A stretch of 64,000 nucleotides of DNA from Desulfobacter sp. (GCA_028768525.1 CP054837.1:2327001-2391000); one strand, 5' to 3'; positions 34,898 to 44,623 are shown, numbered from the stretch's first letter. Translations and numbers: made by a program. The notes: generated from the sequence alone by a model not told the origin.

Positions 34898-37240
34898 ATG
34901 AAAGCGTATCGGATCTTTATAATCTGTGTGGTCTTATTCTCAGCCGTCATCAGTTCATGCGCCGATTCAGACCGGAAAAAATTCGACAGCCATGTGCAAA
35001 AAGCTGAAAAATTCATTGGGGAAAAGGACTATGCCAGCGCAACAATTGAACTTCGCAACGCATTGGCCATCGATCCTGAAAGCGACCATGCCAACTATCT
35101 CCTGGGCGAGGCCCATATTAAGCAGAACGATCAAGAAAGGGGCATATACTTTTTCCGCCGGGCTGCCCGGCTGAATCCGGCCAATCTTGATGCCCAGTTA
35201 AAACTCGGGCAGATACATATCCGGGAAAATAAATTGATTGAGGCCAGAAACATTGCGGAGAGGGTGCTGGCACAGCGTCCGGACAGCATTGAGGCATACC
35301 ATTTGCTGGCCGGGGTACAGATCAGGGAACGCAATCTTAAAGCGGCGGTCAAAACAATGGAAACAGCGGTGTCCCTGGCCCCCCAGGCCTATGCGCCCAA
35401 CATGTTCCTTGCCAGCATTTACGATAATGCCGGGCAATGGGAAAATGCAGAGGCGGCATACCTTAAAACCCTCTCCATCGCCCCGTCCAAACGGCCGCCC
35501 TATATCGAGCTGGCCAAGCTTTACCTTAAAACGGGAAATGCCCAAGACGCAGAAAAGACCCTGAGGAAAATGCTTGAAACTCCCGGGGAAAACGCCTTAA
35601 AACAAATTGATTTTGCGGCATTCTGCGAAAGCAGAATGGATCTCGAACAAGCCGAGCAGGAATACAAAAAGGCACTATCCCTTGCACCGGAAGAGGTCTA
35701 TCCCTACCTGAAACTGGCTGAATTTTATGTCAGGACAAACCGCCGGCAAAATGCAACCGGCATCTTGGAAAAGGCACTTGGATTAAACAAGGCCCCTGTA
35801 AAAGTGCTCACAGGATTTTCACAGATGTATTTTCACTTCAATGATATTGACAGGGCAGAAACCTATGCAGACAAGGCCCTTGCCGCATCACCGGATGATA
35901 TTGACGCCCTGATGATAAAAGGGCGGCTCCTCATTATCAGGGGAAAAACCCAAGAGGCCTTCTCAGATTTCGATAAAATCCTTGATCAGGACCGGTACAA
36001 TGCAGACGCCTACTACTATAAGGCCGTATGCATTCGCAGCAAAGGCAGCCGGAACATTCCCGGTCAGGATGTCTACCGGGCAGCAGCCGGATTTCTGAAC
36101 ACCCCTGAACTTTTTGAAGCCCAGCAGGTAAAAGACCACCTGAATATCGCCCTGGCACTGAATCCACACCTCATCAACGCCCGGTACATGCTCGCCGAAA
36201 TTCATCTGGCCGAAAAGAATATGGAAGCAGCAGAAAAGGAAATTGAATGGATTCTGAAATCCAACCCCAGAAGCCCGCGGATCATGCCCCTTGTGACGCA
36301 ATTCAAGCTTCAGGAAAAAAAATTCCAGGAAGCCGAAAATATCTGTAAAATGATGCTGAAACAAACACCTGGCAGCAGCCTTGCACATCACCTTTTGGTG
36401 AAGGTCTACCTGGAATGGGGAAGGGTGGATGCCGCCATCAGCACCCTGAAAAAAAGGCTTGCCCTGTCCCCTGGCAACATCGGTATGCTCAGCACCCTGG
36501 TCACCCTCTACCTTAAGGAAAATAAGCCGGAAGATGCTTTAGTTCTCATCGAACAGCAGAACACCTCGGTCCCCCCGACCCAGCAGGCCATGCTCCATTA
36601 CCTGAAAGGCAAAGCGTTTCTTGCCGGCCAAAAACTAGAACAAGCTTTCAATGCGTTTAAAACCGCTGTCAACATCGACCCGGTATTCCTGCCGGCCCAC
36701 CTTTCCATGGCGAATATGCTCATGAAAGAGGGGCAGCATCAAAAAGCCGCCCGTCATTACCAGGAAATCTTATCGGAGAAGCCAGATCATATCCCCGCGT
36801 TAATGGGCATGGGCTACCTCCACGATACCATGGGAGAAAAGGGCAAAGCAGAAGCAAAGTATAAAATGGTACTCTCTGCCGCGCCCGACCATGCCAATGC
36901 GGCAAATAACCTGGCATTCCTCCTGGCCCAGAATGAACAGCGCCTGGACGAAGCCTTCGAGCTTGCAAAAAAGGCAAGAAAAGTCCACCCAGGGGACCCG
37001 AATATTCTGGATACAATGGGTTGGATCTATTACAAAAAAGGAAACTATAAAACCGCTGTATCAGAATTTAAAGAGAGCCTCAGACTTGATCCCAAAAGCG
37101 CTTCTACACAGTATCATTTAGGCATGTCCCATTACAAACTAAAGGAATACGAAGCCGCCAGAAAACATCTCAAGCAGGCACTTAAAATCGATACGGCATT
37201 TCCAGGCGCAGAAACTGCAAAAAGAATACTCAACCAATAG
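34898..37240 (+). CDS. PEP-CTERM system TPR-repeat lipoprotein (PrsT-like), copy 2
   Basis: This 780-residue protein has a lipoprotein signal with Cys in ISSCADSDRKKF and about twenty TPR units, with clear similarity to copy 1. Both share the opening (...)KAEKFI/EAEAYF, ...NLAFLLAQNEQRLDEA and the terminal GWIYYKKGNYKTA motif. The gene starts behind AGGGGCG at 34898. Its coding DNA is somewhat more AT-rich than copy 1. Together they suggest expansion of the PEP-CTERM assembly machinery in this genome. Confidence 0.8.
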   Translation: MKAYRIFIICVVLFSAVISSCADSDRKKFDSHVQKAEKFIGEKDYASATIELRNALAIDPESDHANYLLGEAHIKQNDQERGIYFFRRAARLNPANLDAQLKLGQIHIRENKLIEARNIAERVLAQRPDSIEAYHLLAGVQIRERNLKAAVKTMETAVSLAPQAYAPNMFLASIYDNAGQWENAEAAYLKTLSIAPSKRPPYIELAKLYLKTGNAQDAEKTLRKMLETPGENALKQIDFAAFCESRMDLEQAEQEYKKALSLAPEEVYPYLKLAEFYVRTNRRQNATGILEKALGLNKAPVKVLTGFSQMYFHFNDIDRAETYADKALAASPDDIDALMIKGRLLIIRGKTQEAFSDFDKILDQDRYNADAYYYKAVCIRSKGSRNIPGQDVYRAAAGFLNTPELFEAQQVKDHLNIALALNPHLINARYMLAEIHLAEKNMEAAEKEIEWILKSNPRSPRIMPLVTQFKLQEKKFQEAENICKMMLKQTPGSSLAHHLLVKVYLEWGRVDAAISTLKKRLALSPGNIGMLSTLVTLYLKENKPEDALVLIEQQNTSVPPTQQAMLHYLKGKAFLAGQKLEQAFNAFKTAVNIDPVFLPAHLSMANMLMKEGQHQKAARHYQEILSEKPDHIPALMGMGYLHDTMGEKGKAEAKYKMVLSAAPDHANAANNLAFLLAQNEQRLDEAFELAKKARKVHPGDPNILDTMGWIYYKKGNYKTAVSEFKESLRLDPKSASTQYHLGMSHYKLKEYEAARKHLKQALKIDTAFPGAETAKRILNQ

Positions 37241-37373
37241 TTTCAAAGTTTTCTACATATTATGAACTTTTTGTAATATTCCATGTACAAACTTTCCTTT
37301 TTCCATGGCCTATAAATTTTTTTCAGCGCCGGGAGCCTAAAGGGTTAATCCTCCCAGCGAAAGCACACCGAAA

Positions 37374-37390
37374 CCGGCACAGTTTATGCA
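37374..37390 (+). promoter_or_regulatory. Sigma-54-type promoter of the PEP-CTERM gene
   Basis: CCGGCACAGTTTATGCA contains GG (37376-37377) and GC (37388-37389) separated by ten bases, matching the -24/-12 layout. PEP-CTERM genes often depend on sigma-54 with the regulator PrsR, from memory. An inverted repeat CGCCGGGAG/CTCCCAGCG (37327-37335, 37351-37359) lies 15-50 bp upstream and may bind the activator. Confidence 0.6.
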
Positions 37391-37444
37391 GCGGTATTGT
37401 TAAACCTATTTTCAATTTACGTTAAGTAGTGAAGGACTAGGCAG

Positions 37445-38281
37445 ATGAAAAAATTATTTTTAGCCTTTTTAAGTATATTGCTGCTAACCGGAACGGCATT
37501 GGCCGTACCGTATCTGCAGCTGGACATAACGCCGGACGGGCAGTATGACGCCACTTCTTATATTGAAAGCACCGTATCAACGTCTAATGATTTTGACTTA
37601 AGGGTTCTGGTAAACATGGACCAAAATCAAAACTATTCCCCCGGAGAAACATATTATGTCTCAATCGCCCTTGTCCAAAAGAATGAAAGCGGAGCAACTG
37701 TAGGGGTAGAAAAAAATGACAGTATTGACTATGGCTCATTTACTTTTGGCGGGAATTCATTTGATTTTGTCGGTGATTCAACCTATGGCACACCGCCTAT
37801 TGCCATAGAGTCCACCGATAAAAACACCCCTGACGATCTGCAGGCCCACGGTATATTTGACACCTATTATTATGAATTTTCATTTCAATTCACTGATGAA
37901 TTAAACAATACAGGTATACAATTCGAACCCGGCACTTCATCGGTCATTAATAACAGCTTTCTCCCTTCTAACAGCTTTAATGCTGGGGTGTTGGCAAACG
38001 GGTATAATGTTGCGGATGACACGAACTCAGACACGGCCATGCTTTTTGCCGATTTTGATATTGATGTATCAGGGATGACAAACGGGTACGGCATTCATTT
38101 TGATTTATATACCCTCACAACAAGTTTAACCAAAGACGGCATTCCCAAACCGGTTGTCGACAAAGTCGCCCCTTTCTCCCACGATGCAGAATCCTGGATC
38201 ATACCTGAACCCACGACCATGGCTTTATTGGGATTTGGACTGATCGGTCTTGCAGGTATAGGACGGAAAAGATACGTTTAG
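37445..38281 (+). CDS. PEP-CTERM sorting domain-containing protein
   Basis: This 278-residue secreted protein has a signal peptide (about 1-20, ending TALA), a beta-rich body with many Asn, Asp and Ser, and a C-terminal sorting signal that starts PEPTTMALLG, continues as a hydrophobic stretch and ends GRKRYV. The signal is recognised by an exosortase, which cleaves at or near the PEP motif and attaches the protein to the surface or matrix. No exosortase gene is in the window. It is transcribed alone from a sigma-54-like promoter with an AGGACTAGGCAG ribosome-binding region. Confidence 0.88.
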   Translation: MKKLFLAFLSILLLTGTALAVPYLQLDITPDGQYDATSYIESTVSTSNDFDLRVLVNMDQNQNYSPGETYYVSIALVQKNESGATVGVEKNDSIDYGSFTFGGNSFDFVGDSTYGTPPIAIESTDKNTPDDLQAHGIFDTYYYEFSFQFTDELNNTGIQFEPGTSSVINNSFLPSNSFNAGVLANGYNVADDTNSDTAMLFADFDIDVSGMTNGYGIHFDLYTLTTSLTKDGIPKPVVDKVAPFSHDAESWIIPEPTTMALLGFGLIGLAGIGRKRYV

Positions 38282-38305
38282 CAGCCTAAGGATACAATCA
38301 GATTC

Positions 38306-38350
38306 AAGGCAGGTTTCCCCTATCCGGGTTTCCTGCCTTTTCTTTTTTCA
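38306..38350 (+). terminator. Terminator of the PEP-CTERM gene
   Basis: AAGGCAGG (38306-38313) pairs with CCTGCCTT (38332-38339), with an inner CCC/GGG pairing, and is followed by a T-rich tail (38338-38350). It lies 25 bp past the stop codon. Confidence 0.75.
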
Positions 38351-38412
38351 TCAACCGTCTTTTTATCCGATGGCAAAAATTTTTCAGGTTTGATATAGCT
38401 CCGATAATGCAA

Positions 38413-38476
38413 AAAAATAACGTCACCCGTTATTTTTATTAACAAATGCAGCCCTGCAGACTCAACATGCGGGGCT
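38413..38476. other. Two hairpins in the leader of the MATE gene
   Basis: The first is AAAAATAACG (38413-38422) with CGTTATTTTT (38428-38437). The second is AGCCCTGCA (38450-38458) with TGCGGGGCT (38468-38476, one G-U pair), ending 22 bp before the start codon. The first could end upstream transcription in either direction; the second may affect translation. No known riboswitch class is recognised. Confidence 0.45.
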
Positions 38477-38497
38477 TTGTTATCCGGAGCCGATTTC

Positions 38498-39856
38498 ATG
38501 TCCCAATCCGACACTGCACAACAAAGCTTTCTGGGCCATCTGCTGACCCTGGCCCTGCCCATTTCCCTGCAGAATCTTCTGACCTGCTCCATGACGGTCA
38601 TTGATATTCTCATGGTGGGGCAACTCAATGAAACAGCCATCGCCGCCGTGGGCATTGCCACCCAGTTTGTCTTTATTTTTATCGTTATCCAGTACGGGAT
38701 CCACTCCGGAATATCCATTTTCACCGCTCAGTACTGGGGAAAAAAAGATTTAAGCCGGATTAAGCAGCTATCGGGACTGGGGATCCTGGCCGGTCTGGCC
38801 GTGGCGGCTCTGTTCAGCTTCATTGCCCTTATCCTGCCGGACCAGCTCATGTCCCTGTTTTCCAAAGATCCGGCCGTGGTGGTCCTGGGATCGGGCTATC
38901 TCAAAATTGTGGGGATTACCTTTGCCTTTTCCGCCGTAATCTTTTCATTTATGTCCAATCTCAGGGCCCTGGGATTCGTTCGGGTCCCCATGGTCTGCTC
39001 CATGGTGGCGGTCTCTTTGAACATTTTTCTCAACTATGTGCTTATTTTCGGTCATCTCGGCTGTCCGGCCCTGGGCGTCACAGGGGCCGCCATCGCCACC
39101 TGTACCTCAAAAATTGTGGAATGTCTGGTCATGGCCGGAATTATTTACGGGAAACGCTATCCCCTGGCCGCCTCCATAAAGGAAATGCTGGGCTTTGACA
39201 GGCCCTTTTTTATGCGGGTACTGGCCACCTGCTGGCCGGTATTTCTCAATGAATTATTCTGGGTGACAGGGGTGAGTATGTACAAGGTGGTCTATGCCAG
39301 GATCGGCACCCAGGCCATTGCCGCCGTCAATATTGTGGCCACCCTGGAGGAATTCATGTTCATTCCCTTTTTCGGCATCTTTCACGGGGGATCCATTATG
39401 ATCGGCAACAGCATCGGCGCCGGCAGGGAGAAGAGGGCCTATGCCTACGGCCGCTTCCTGATGGTTGCCCAGCTCATTATGGCCCTGGCTGCCGGGGCCA
39501 TGATGATCCTTTCCAGGGACCTTGTCCTCTCCTTCTACAATATCTCTCCGGCCACCTACGAAAACGCATATTATCTCATGCTGGTGGCAGGATTGGTATT
39601 CTGGGGCAAAACCACCAATTTTACCACCATCGTGGCCGTACTCAGGGGTGGAGGGGACACCCGCTTCGGTTTCCTGCTGGACCTTGCCGGGGTCTGGTGC
39701 ATCGGTGTGCCCATGGCTTTTTTGGCTGCCTTTTACCTGGAGCTTCCCGTATACGGGGTCATGGCATTGATTGCCGTGGAAGAAGTGTTCAAGCTTGGCA
39801 TCGGCATCCCCAGGTTTCTGTCAAAAAAATGGATCAGAAACCTGGTGGGCGCCTGA
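38498..39856 (+). CDS. MATE-family cation/drug exporter
   Basis: This 452-residue membrane protein has about twelve hydrophobic segments in two similar halves and MATE features: the N-terminal GHLLTLALPISLQNLL, SMTVIDILMVGQLN, and RALGFVRVPM. MATE proteins extrude cationic compounds with H+ or Na+. The start at 38498 is chosen because GGAG sits eight bases upstream. It is convergent with the adenosine-specific kinase, only 9 bp from its end. Confidence 0.9.
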   Translation: MSQSDTAQQSFLGHLLTLALPISLQNLLTCSMTVIDILMVGQLNETAIAAVGIATQFVFIFIVIQYGIHSGISIFTAQYWGKKDLSRIKQLSGLGILAGLAVAALFSFIALILPDQLMSLFSKDPAVVVLGSGYLKIVGITFAFSAVIFSFMSNLRALGFVRVPMVCSMVAVSLNIFLNYVLIFGHLGCPALGVTGAAIATCTSKIVECLVMAGIIYGKRYPLAASIKEMLGFDRPFFMRVLATCWPVFLNELFWVTGVSMYKVVYARIGTQAIAAVNIVATLEEFMFIPFFGIFHGGSIMIGNSIGAGREKRAYAYGRFLMVAQLIMALAAGAMMILSRDLVLSFYNISPATYENAYYLMLVAGLVFWGKTTNFTTIVAVLRGGGDTRFGFLLDLAGVWCIGVPMAFLAAFYLELPVYGVMALIAVEEVFKLGIGIPRFLSKKWIRNLVGA

Positions 39857-39865
39857 AAAAATATT

Positions 39866-40348
39866 CTATCCTTTGTAACCGATCATCCGGAGAAAGCCTT
39901 TTCGCTTTTCAATGTCCTCCTCGGTTTCAATTCCCTTGGAGGAAAAGCCGTCCACAACCCCCAGAATGCCCCGCCCCTGGTCTGTCTGGGCAAGGATCAC
40001 CTCAACCGGGTTGGCCGTGGCGCAGTGGATCCGGGCCACTTCAGGCACATTCTTAATGGTGTTCAAAATATTGATGGGGAACATATCCTCCATAAAAATG
40101 ATAAATGAATGGCCGGCGGACAGGGCATAGGCATTCTTTTTGGCCAGTTCGATGAGCTTTTCATCGGTGCCGCTGTACCGGACCAGGCATTCCATGGACG
40201 CCTCGCAGAAGGCCACGCCGAACTTGGCGTTGGGCACGGTGCAGACAATGGCTTCATGGATGTCCTCAACCGTTTTGATAAAATGGGCGTGGCCCAGAAT
40301 AAAGTTCAGTTCATCTGGATTTTCGATTTTATATGTGATCAATTCCAT
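39866..40348 (-). CDS. Adenosine-specific kinase (DUF355-type)
   Basis: This 160-residue protein resembles the small adenosine-specific kinase family known from archaea and anaerobic bacteria: ELITYKIENPDELNFILGHAHFIK, KFGVAFCEAS and IHCATANPVEVILAQT. It phosphorylates adenosine to AMP with ATP. Start is ATG 40348 behind GGAGG at five bases; a longer frame from 40360 is less likely. It is a single-gene unit. Confidence 0.85.
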   Translation of the reverse strand: MELITYKIENPDELNFILGHAHFIKTVEDIHEAIVCTVPNAKFGVAFCEASMECLVRYSGTDEKLIELAKKNAYALSAGHSFIIFMEDMFPINILNTIKNVPEVARIHCATANPVEVILAQTDQGRGILGVVDGFSSKGIETEEDIEKRKGFLRMIGYKG

Positions 40349-40430
40349 ACAGACCTCCAAAGATTAAGGGTGATTTAAAAAGCCGGAATGGGCATAATTA
40401 ACCATATCCGGGTCTGAAAAACAAGATGTC

Positions 40431-43025
40431 CTATTTGCCGGAAAGCAGAGAAAGGGGGGTGCCCCTCATCACCTTGAGGGCGGCCCAGAGCCCTGTTGCC
40501 ATGCAGACACCTGTGGCACCGGCAAGTATCCCCCCAAGCCAGAGGGGATCAAAGGCCCAAAGCCGGTCAAAAAAATACCAGGACACGGCCCAGGAGAATC
40601 CCATGCTCAGGACGACGGCAAAAAGGCTCGCCGTAAATCCCATGACGCCGAACTCCAGGAGAATCACCTGGCGGAGCATTTTGAAATCACACCCAAGCAC
40701 CTTCAGCAGATTGATCTGATTCCGGTTTCTCCGCGCCTCGTGCCGGGCAATGGAAAAAATGGAAACCAGGCCGGCTCCCATGGCCAGCCAGGCCATGAAC
40801 CGGACCGAAAGCAGGAGGCGGTCCGTTACCCCTAAAATGGTGGCAGCCGTCTGGGTCACGTCGATCACCGAAATATTGGGAAACCGTGAAACCAGCCTGT
40901 TTTTCAACGCCTTCCGCAGTTCCGGAGGAACATTGGAAATGGCCCCAAGATGGGTTTTAGGCGCATCGTTGAGCACCCCGTTCTGGAAAAGAAGGAAGAA
41001 ATTGGGCTGGAAGGAATTCCACCTCACCTTTCTCAGGTTCACCACCCGCCCTTCCATTGAGATGCCCTGGACATCGAATCCGATGAGGTCCCCGATCTTG
41101 AATCCGAAACGGTTGGCAAAGCTCACGGCCATGGAAATTTCAAAGGGGGCTTTTCCTGTAAAATCCCATGGGCTGGTGGTCATGGGATGTCCCCGGACCA
41201 GGGTCTCGGAATCGGCCAGGGTATCCCTGTAGGAAAAGATAAATTCCAGGCGCCGGATCCCCCGCCGCCCCCTCCGGTTCCCCGGCCCCGGGGCGCCCTG
41301 CCTGCTGGTGCTTTGGGGACGGCCGAAAAATGGCTGCCCGTTCACGGTTAGAATCCGGCCGTTAACCACAGGCGAGATATGGGAGAGATCCCCTTGCGAC
41401 CCTCCCATGAATGCTTCCAGATCCGCCTTTTGCTCGTCCTGGATATCCACCAGGAAAAACACGGGCAGCTTCAGCCCCTCGGGGCGCATGATCTCCCCTT
41501 CAAGCCCTTTACGGATCTGGGGAATCAGGGTGATTAAAAACACCCCCATGGCAATGGTCACAAAACATGACAGGGATGACCACCGGTTTCGGAACAGATT
41601 CCTCAAAGCGATTTTCCCGGGCAAGAACCCGGCCATGGCCCGGCCCAGGGAGAGCCGGCCGCAGAACCGGAACACCAGGGTGCCGGCCAGGGACAGCAAC
41701 ACCATGGCCAAAAGGCATCCGGCACTGAACACCATTCCGTCCCGGGCGGCTCCGGCCACAGCCATGGACACCCCCAAAAAGGCGGCCAGCACCGGAACAA
41801 AAGAAAGCCCCCCCCATATCCGGAATCTGTTTTTTTCAGCCGTCCCCGCGCCCCGCAAAAGATCCAGGGGTCGGATTCCGAAGAGCCGCACAAAGGCGGG
41901 CAGGCAGAAAACCAGGCTGCCGCCGATGCCCATGCCCAGCGCCACAGCTGCAGCGGTCCCATCCATGCGGATGACAAGCCCCTGGGGCACCATCCCCTTG
42001 AAAATCACGGGAAAGACGGGCAATAGCAAAAAGGATGCGCCAACGGCCAGTACGGCGGCCGCCGTCCCCAGCAGCACCAGCTGGAAACTGACAAACCCGT
42101 ATATTTCCCGCCGCTGGCCGCCCAGGCTCATGAGAATGGCCATTTCCTTCTGCCGGGCAGCCACCATCCCCCTGAAAAGGTAGGCCCCGGAAATACCGGC
42201 CAGGAAAAGCGCCACAATGGCCACCAGACCCATATAGCCCGTAAAATAGCGGGTCAGCCGCCCCAGCTGCCGGTTTACATCCCGGGTATCGAAAACATTG
42301 ATCCTGGGCTGCCCCCCGCTGGTTTCAAAAAACCGTGCATCCAGGGCCCTGGCCAGGGCCGCCACATCGGTCCCAGGGGGAAACCTGTAAAAATAAAAAT
42401 ACCGGATACGGCTGCCAAACCTTACCAGACCGGTATCAGCCAACTGGTCCAGCCCCATATAAACCTTGGGTGCAAGGTCCACGGCCGTAAGGGATTTGTC
42501 CGGATCATTCAGAAAAAAATCCTGGATGCAAAAATCCTTGTCTCCGATGCGCAGGGGCAGGGCAGACTCCGCTTCAATTCCCAGGGTATGTGCCGTGTCC
42601 CGGGTCATCAGCAGACCGGGCCCCTGCTGAAGCGCACTGACGTCCCCGCCCTTTTCAAGAACGAATTTCCCGTACAGGGGATAGGCCTTTCCCACGGCCA
42701 TGATCCTCACCAGCCGGGCCTGGGGGAGTGTCCCTGCCTGTACCATGGAATAGAAAGCCACCAGCCGGGCAACAGCCTTGTCCCTCCCCAGCACCCTGTC
42801 CGCCAGGGCCAATTCCTGACCGGTCATGGGGGATGAGGCGGAAAGCACCATGTCGGCCGTAAGGATCTCCTTAAGATTATTGTCCATGTGCCGGTCCAGG
42901 GACCGGCCAAATGAAAGCACGGCCACAAACCCGGCCAGACCGATGGCGAGGTTGAACACAAAAAAGAAGGAAAATCCACGATTAACCCGGACCGCATCCA
43001 GGGCCATGCGCAGCCAGAGCGTCAT
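40431..43025 (-). CDS. FtsX-like ABC transporter permease (YbbP-type)
   Basis: This 864-residue membrane protein has an N-terminal membrane segment, a large extracytoplasmic part, an FtsX-type permease domain with four hydrophobic segments (two groups near 245-400 and 740-860) and a second extracytoplasmic part. Its layout is the one of E. coli YbbP, the partner of YbbA and TesA. The ATPase gene overlaps it by ATGA (43025-43022), which fixes the start at 43025 and predicts coupled translation. The family is thought to move lipids or signal through a periplasmic domain. Confidence 0.85.
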   Translation of the reverse strand: MTLWLRMALDAVRVNRGFSFFFVFNLAIGLAGFVAVLSFGRSLDRHMDNNLKEILTADMVLSASSPMTGQELALADRVLGRDKAVARLVAFYSMVQAGTLPQARLVRIMAVGKAYPLYGKFVLEKGGDVSALQQGPGLLMTRDTAHTLGIEAESALPLRIGDKDFCIQDFFLNDPDKSLTAVDLAPKVYMGLDQLADTGLVRFGSRIRYFYFYRFPPGTDVAALARALDARFFETSGGQPRINVFDTRDVNRQLGRLTRYFTGYMGLVAIVALFLAGISGAYLFRGMVAARQKEMAILMSLGGQRREIYGFVSFQLVLLGTAAAVLAVGASFLLLPVFPVIFKGMVPQGLVIRMDGTAAAVALGMGIGGSLVFCLPAFVRLFGIRPLDLLRGAGTAEKNRFRIWGGLSFVPVLAAFLGVSMAVAGAARDGMVFSAGCLLAMVLLSLAGTLVFRFCGRLSLGRAMAGFLPGKIALRNLFRNRWSSLSCFVTIAMGVFLITLIPQIRKGLEGEIMRPEGLKLPVFFLVDIQDEQKADLEAFMGGSQGDLSHISPVVNGRILTVNGQPFFGRPQSTSRQGAPGPGNRRGRRGIRRLEFIFSYRDTLADSETLVRGHPMTTSPWDFTGKAPFEISMAVSFANRFGFKIGDLIGFDVQGISMEGRVVNLRKVRWNSFQPNFFLLFQNGVLNDAPKTHLGAISNVPPELRKALKNRLVSRFPNISVIDVTQTAATILGVTDRLLLSVRFMAWLAMGAGLVSIFSIARHEARRNRNQINLLKVLGCDFKMLRQVILLEFGVMGFTASLFAVVLSMGFSWAVSWYFFDRLWAFDPLWLGGILAGATGVCMATGLWAALKVMRGTPLSLLSGK

Positions 43026-43687
43026 GGGGCCAGCCGTCCCTTTATAATGGGACAGATCCGTGTGCACCGTGCTGCCAGTTCCGGGTTGTGGGTCACCATA
43101 ACCAAACTTTTCCCTTCCTGTTTCACCAAGTCAAACAAGAGAGCCGCCACCACCTCCCCGGTCTGGGTATCCAGATTGCCGGTGGGTTCGTCTGCCAGAA
43201 GCAGGGACGGCCGGCCCACCAGGGCCCGGGCAATGGCCACCCGCTGGCATTCTCCCCCGGAAAGCTGCCCGGGCAGGTGGTGCTGTCGGGCTTCCAGCCC
43301 CACAGCCGCCAGGAGGCGGTCCGTTTTTTCGGCAATTTTACTCTCCTTTGAAATTTCCAGAGGCAGGCTGATGTTTTCCCGGGCCGTGAGATGGGGCATG
43401 AGATGAAACTGCTGGAAAACCATGCCGATCTTCTCTGCCCTGAACCGGGCCAGCCGGTCCTGGCCCATCTCTGCCAGATTCTCTCCGTCCAGCAGAATTT
43501 TCCCCGTATCAGGCCGGTCCAGTCCCGCAATGAGTGACAGCAGGGTGCTTTTGCCTGATCCCGACTGCCCCACAATGGCCAGGGTTTCCCCACGGTCCAC
43601 CCGGAGATCAATCCTGTCCAGGACCCTCAGCCGCCCGCCTCCCGGCTGCTCAAAACTTTTGTCTACGCCCTTCAGTTCAAGCGTCAT
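43022..43687 (-). CDS. ABC transporter ATPase (YbbA/LolD-type)
   Basis: This 221-residue ATPase has Walker A GQSGSGKSTLLSL, signature LSGGECQRVAIARAL, Walker B LLLADEPTGNLD and H-loop VTHNPELA. It powers the FtsX-like permease encoded next and overlaps both neighbours by ATGA junctions, so all three should be made together. Short length fits the LolD/MacB-type group. Confidence 0.88.
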   Translation of the reverse strand: MTLELKGVDKSFEQPGGGRLRVLDRIDLRVDRGETLAIVGQSGSGKSTLLSLIAGLDRPDTGKILLDGENLAEMGQDRLARFRAEKIGMVFQQFHLMPHLTARENISLPLEISKESKIAEKTDRLLAAVGLEARQHHLPGQLSGGECQRVAIARALVGRPSLLLADEPTGNLDTQTGEVVAALLFDLVKQEGKSLVMVTHNPELAARCTRICPIIKGRLAP

Positions 43688-44307
43688 AATAGCGCCTTAA
43701 TATAGGGAAATACCGTTTCCGCAATTATTCTATGGCCCTTTGGCGTGGGGTGGATGCCGTCCGCCTGGTTCAGCCGGCGCTGCCCGCCCACGCCTTCCAG
43801 AAGAAAGGGAACCAGGGCCACATCATATTCCCGGGCCAGTTCCGGAAAAACCCGCCGGAAATCCGCCGCGTAGCCGGGCCCGTAATTGGGGGGCACCTCC
43901 ATACCGCAAAGCACCACCCTGATATGATTTTCCTTTGCCAGATCAATGGCCTTTGCCAGGTTCTTTTTCATCTCCCCCACCGGCAGCCCCCGCAACCCGT
44001 CGTTGGCCCCCAGGGCCAGCACCAGAATATCCGGATCCGCCCTCAGATACCATTTGAGCCGGGCATGTGCCCCGGCGCTGGTGGCGCCGCTGGCCCCTCC
44101 GTTGACCACCTTGACCCTCCCCGGCATCCACCGATTAAACCGTTCCTGAATCAGGGCGGGATACGCCTGTTCCGGCATCACGCCCAGCCCGGCAGTCAAT
44201 GAATCGCCAATGAACAAGACCTGAACCTGGCCGGCCGTTGAAAAACCGGTAATCAGGGACAGGCCGGCAAAAATACAGCCAATAATGAGAAACTTTACCC
44301 GGGTCAT
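43684..44307 (-). CDS. tesA-like: SGNH-hydrolase esterase/thioesterase (TesA-like)
   Basis: This 207-residue protein has a signal peptide (about 1-26) and GDSL-family blocks: VLFIGDSLTAGLGV (block I, Ser), LALGANDGLRG (block III) and DGIHPTPKGH (block V, Asp-His). E. coli TesA, with the same blocks, is a periplasmic thioesterase and lysophospholipase. Here the gene leads the ATGA-linked operon, while in E. coli it diverges. Start is ATG 44307 behind AAGGA; a longer frame begins at 44370. Confidence 0.88.
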   Translation of the reverse strand: MTRVKFLIIGCIFAGLSLITGFSTAGQVQVLFIGDSLTAGLGVMPEQAYPALIQERFNRWMPGRVKVVNGGASGATSAGAHARLKWYLRADPDILVLALGANDGLRGLPVGEMKKNLAKAIDLAKENHIRVVLCGMEVPPNYGPGYAADFRRVFPELAREYDVALVPFLLEGVGGQRRLNQADGIHPTPKGHRIIAETVFPYIKALL

Positions 44308-44344
44308 TTGCAATATCCTTAAGGGTGAATAAGCATTTTTAAAT

Positions 44345-44623
44345 ATGGGGGTTTTAAATACATTTTTCAAGGGGTCAGCCCAGCACCGGAAAAATACCGT
44401 ATCCCAAAAAAATGAACCGGATCAAAACAACACCCTGAAAAATGCGCCAGTCCATTTCCATCCGCGTTCCATCCGCGACGCCCTGGCGAGGGCGGTGGAA
44501 AACCCGGAAGAAAAATTAACGCCCAGCGCCGGAGCCAGGGGAAAAAAATACGGGATATGGAGTAAACCGGATATCAATGAGATCTTAAAAATACCTGAAA
44601 TTATACTTGACTTGGATCAATGA
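44345..44623 (+). CDS. Possible small protein, 92 residues
   Basis: The frame encodes a small, charged protein with FHPRSIRDALARAVEN and a closing ILKIPEIILDLDQ. Codon choice is like that of the neighbours. The ATG has no good ribosome-binding site (AAGGGTG lies 18 bases upstream) and the C-terminal codons overlap the probable promoter of the next gene. I do not recognise it and cannot exclude a chance frame. Confidence 0.3.
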   Translation: MGVLNTFFKGSAQHRKNTVSQKNEPDQNNTLKNAPVHFHPRSIRDALARAVENPEEKLTPSAGARGKKYGIWSKPDINEILKIPEIILDLDQ

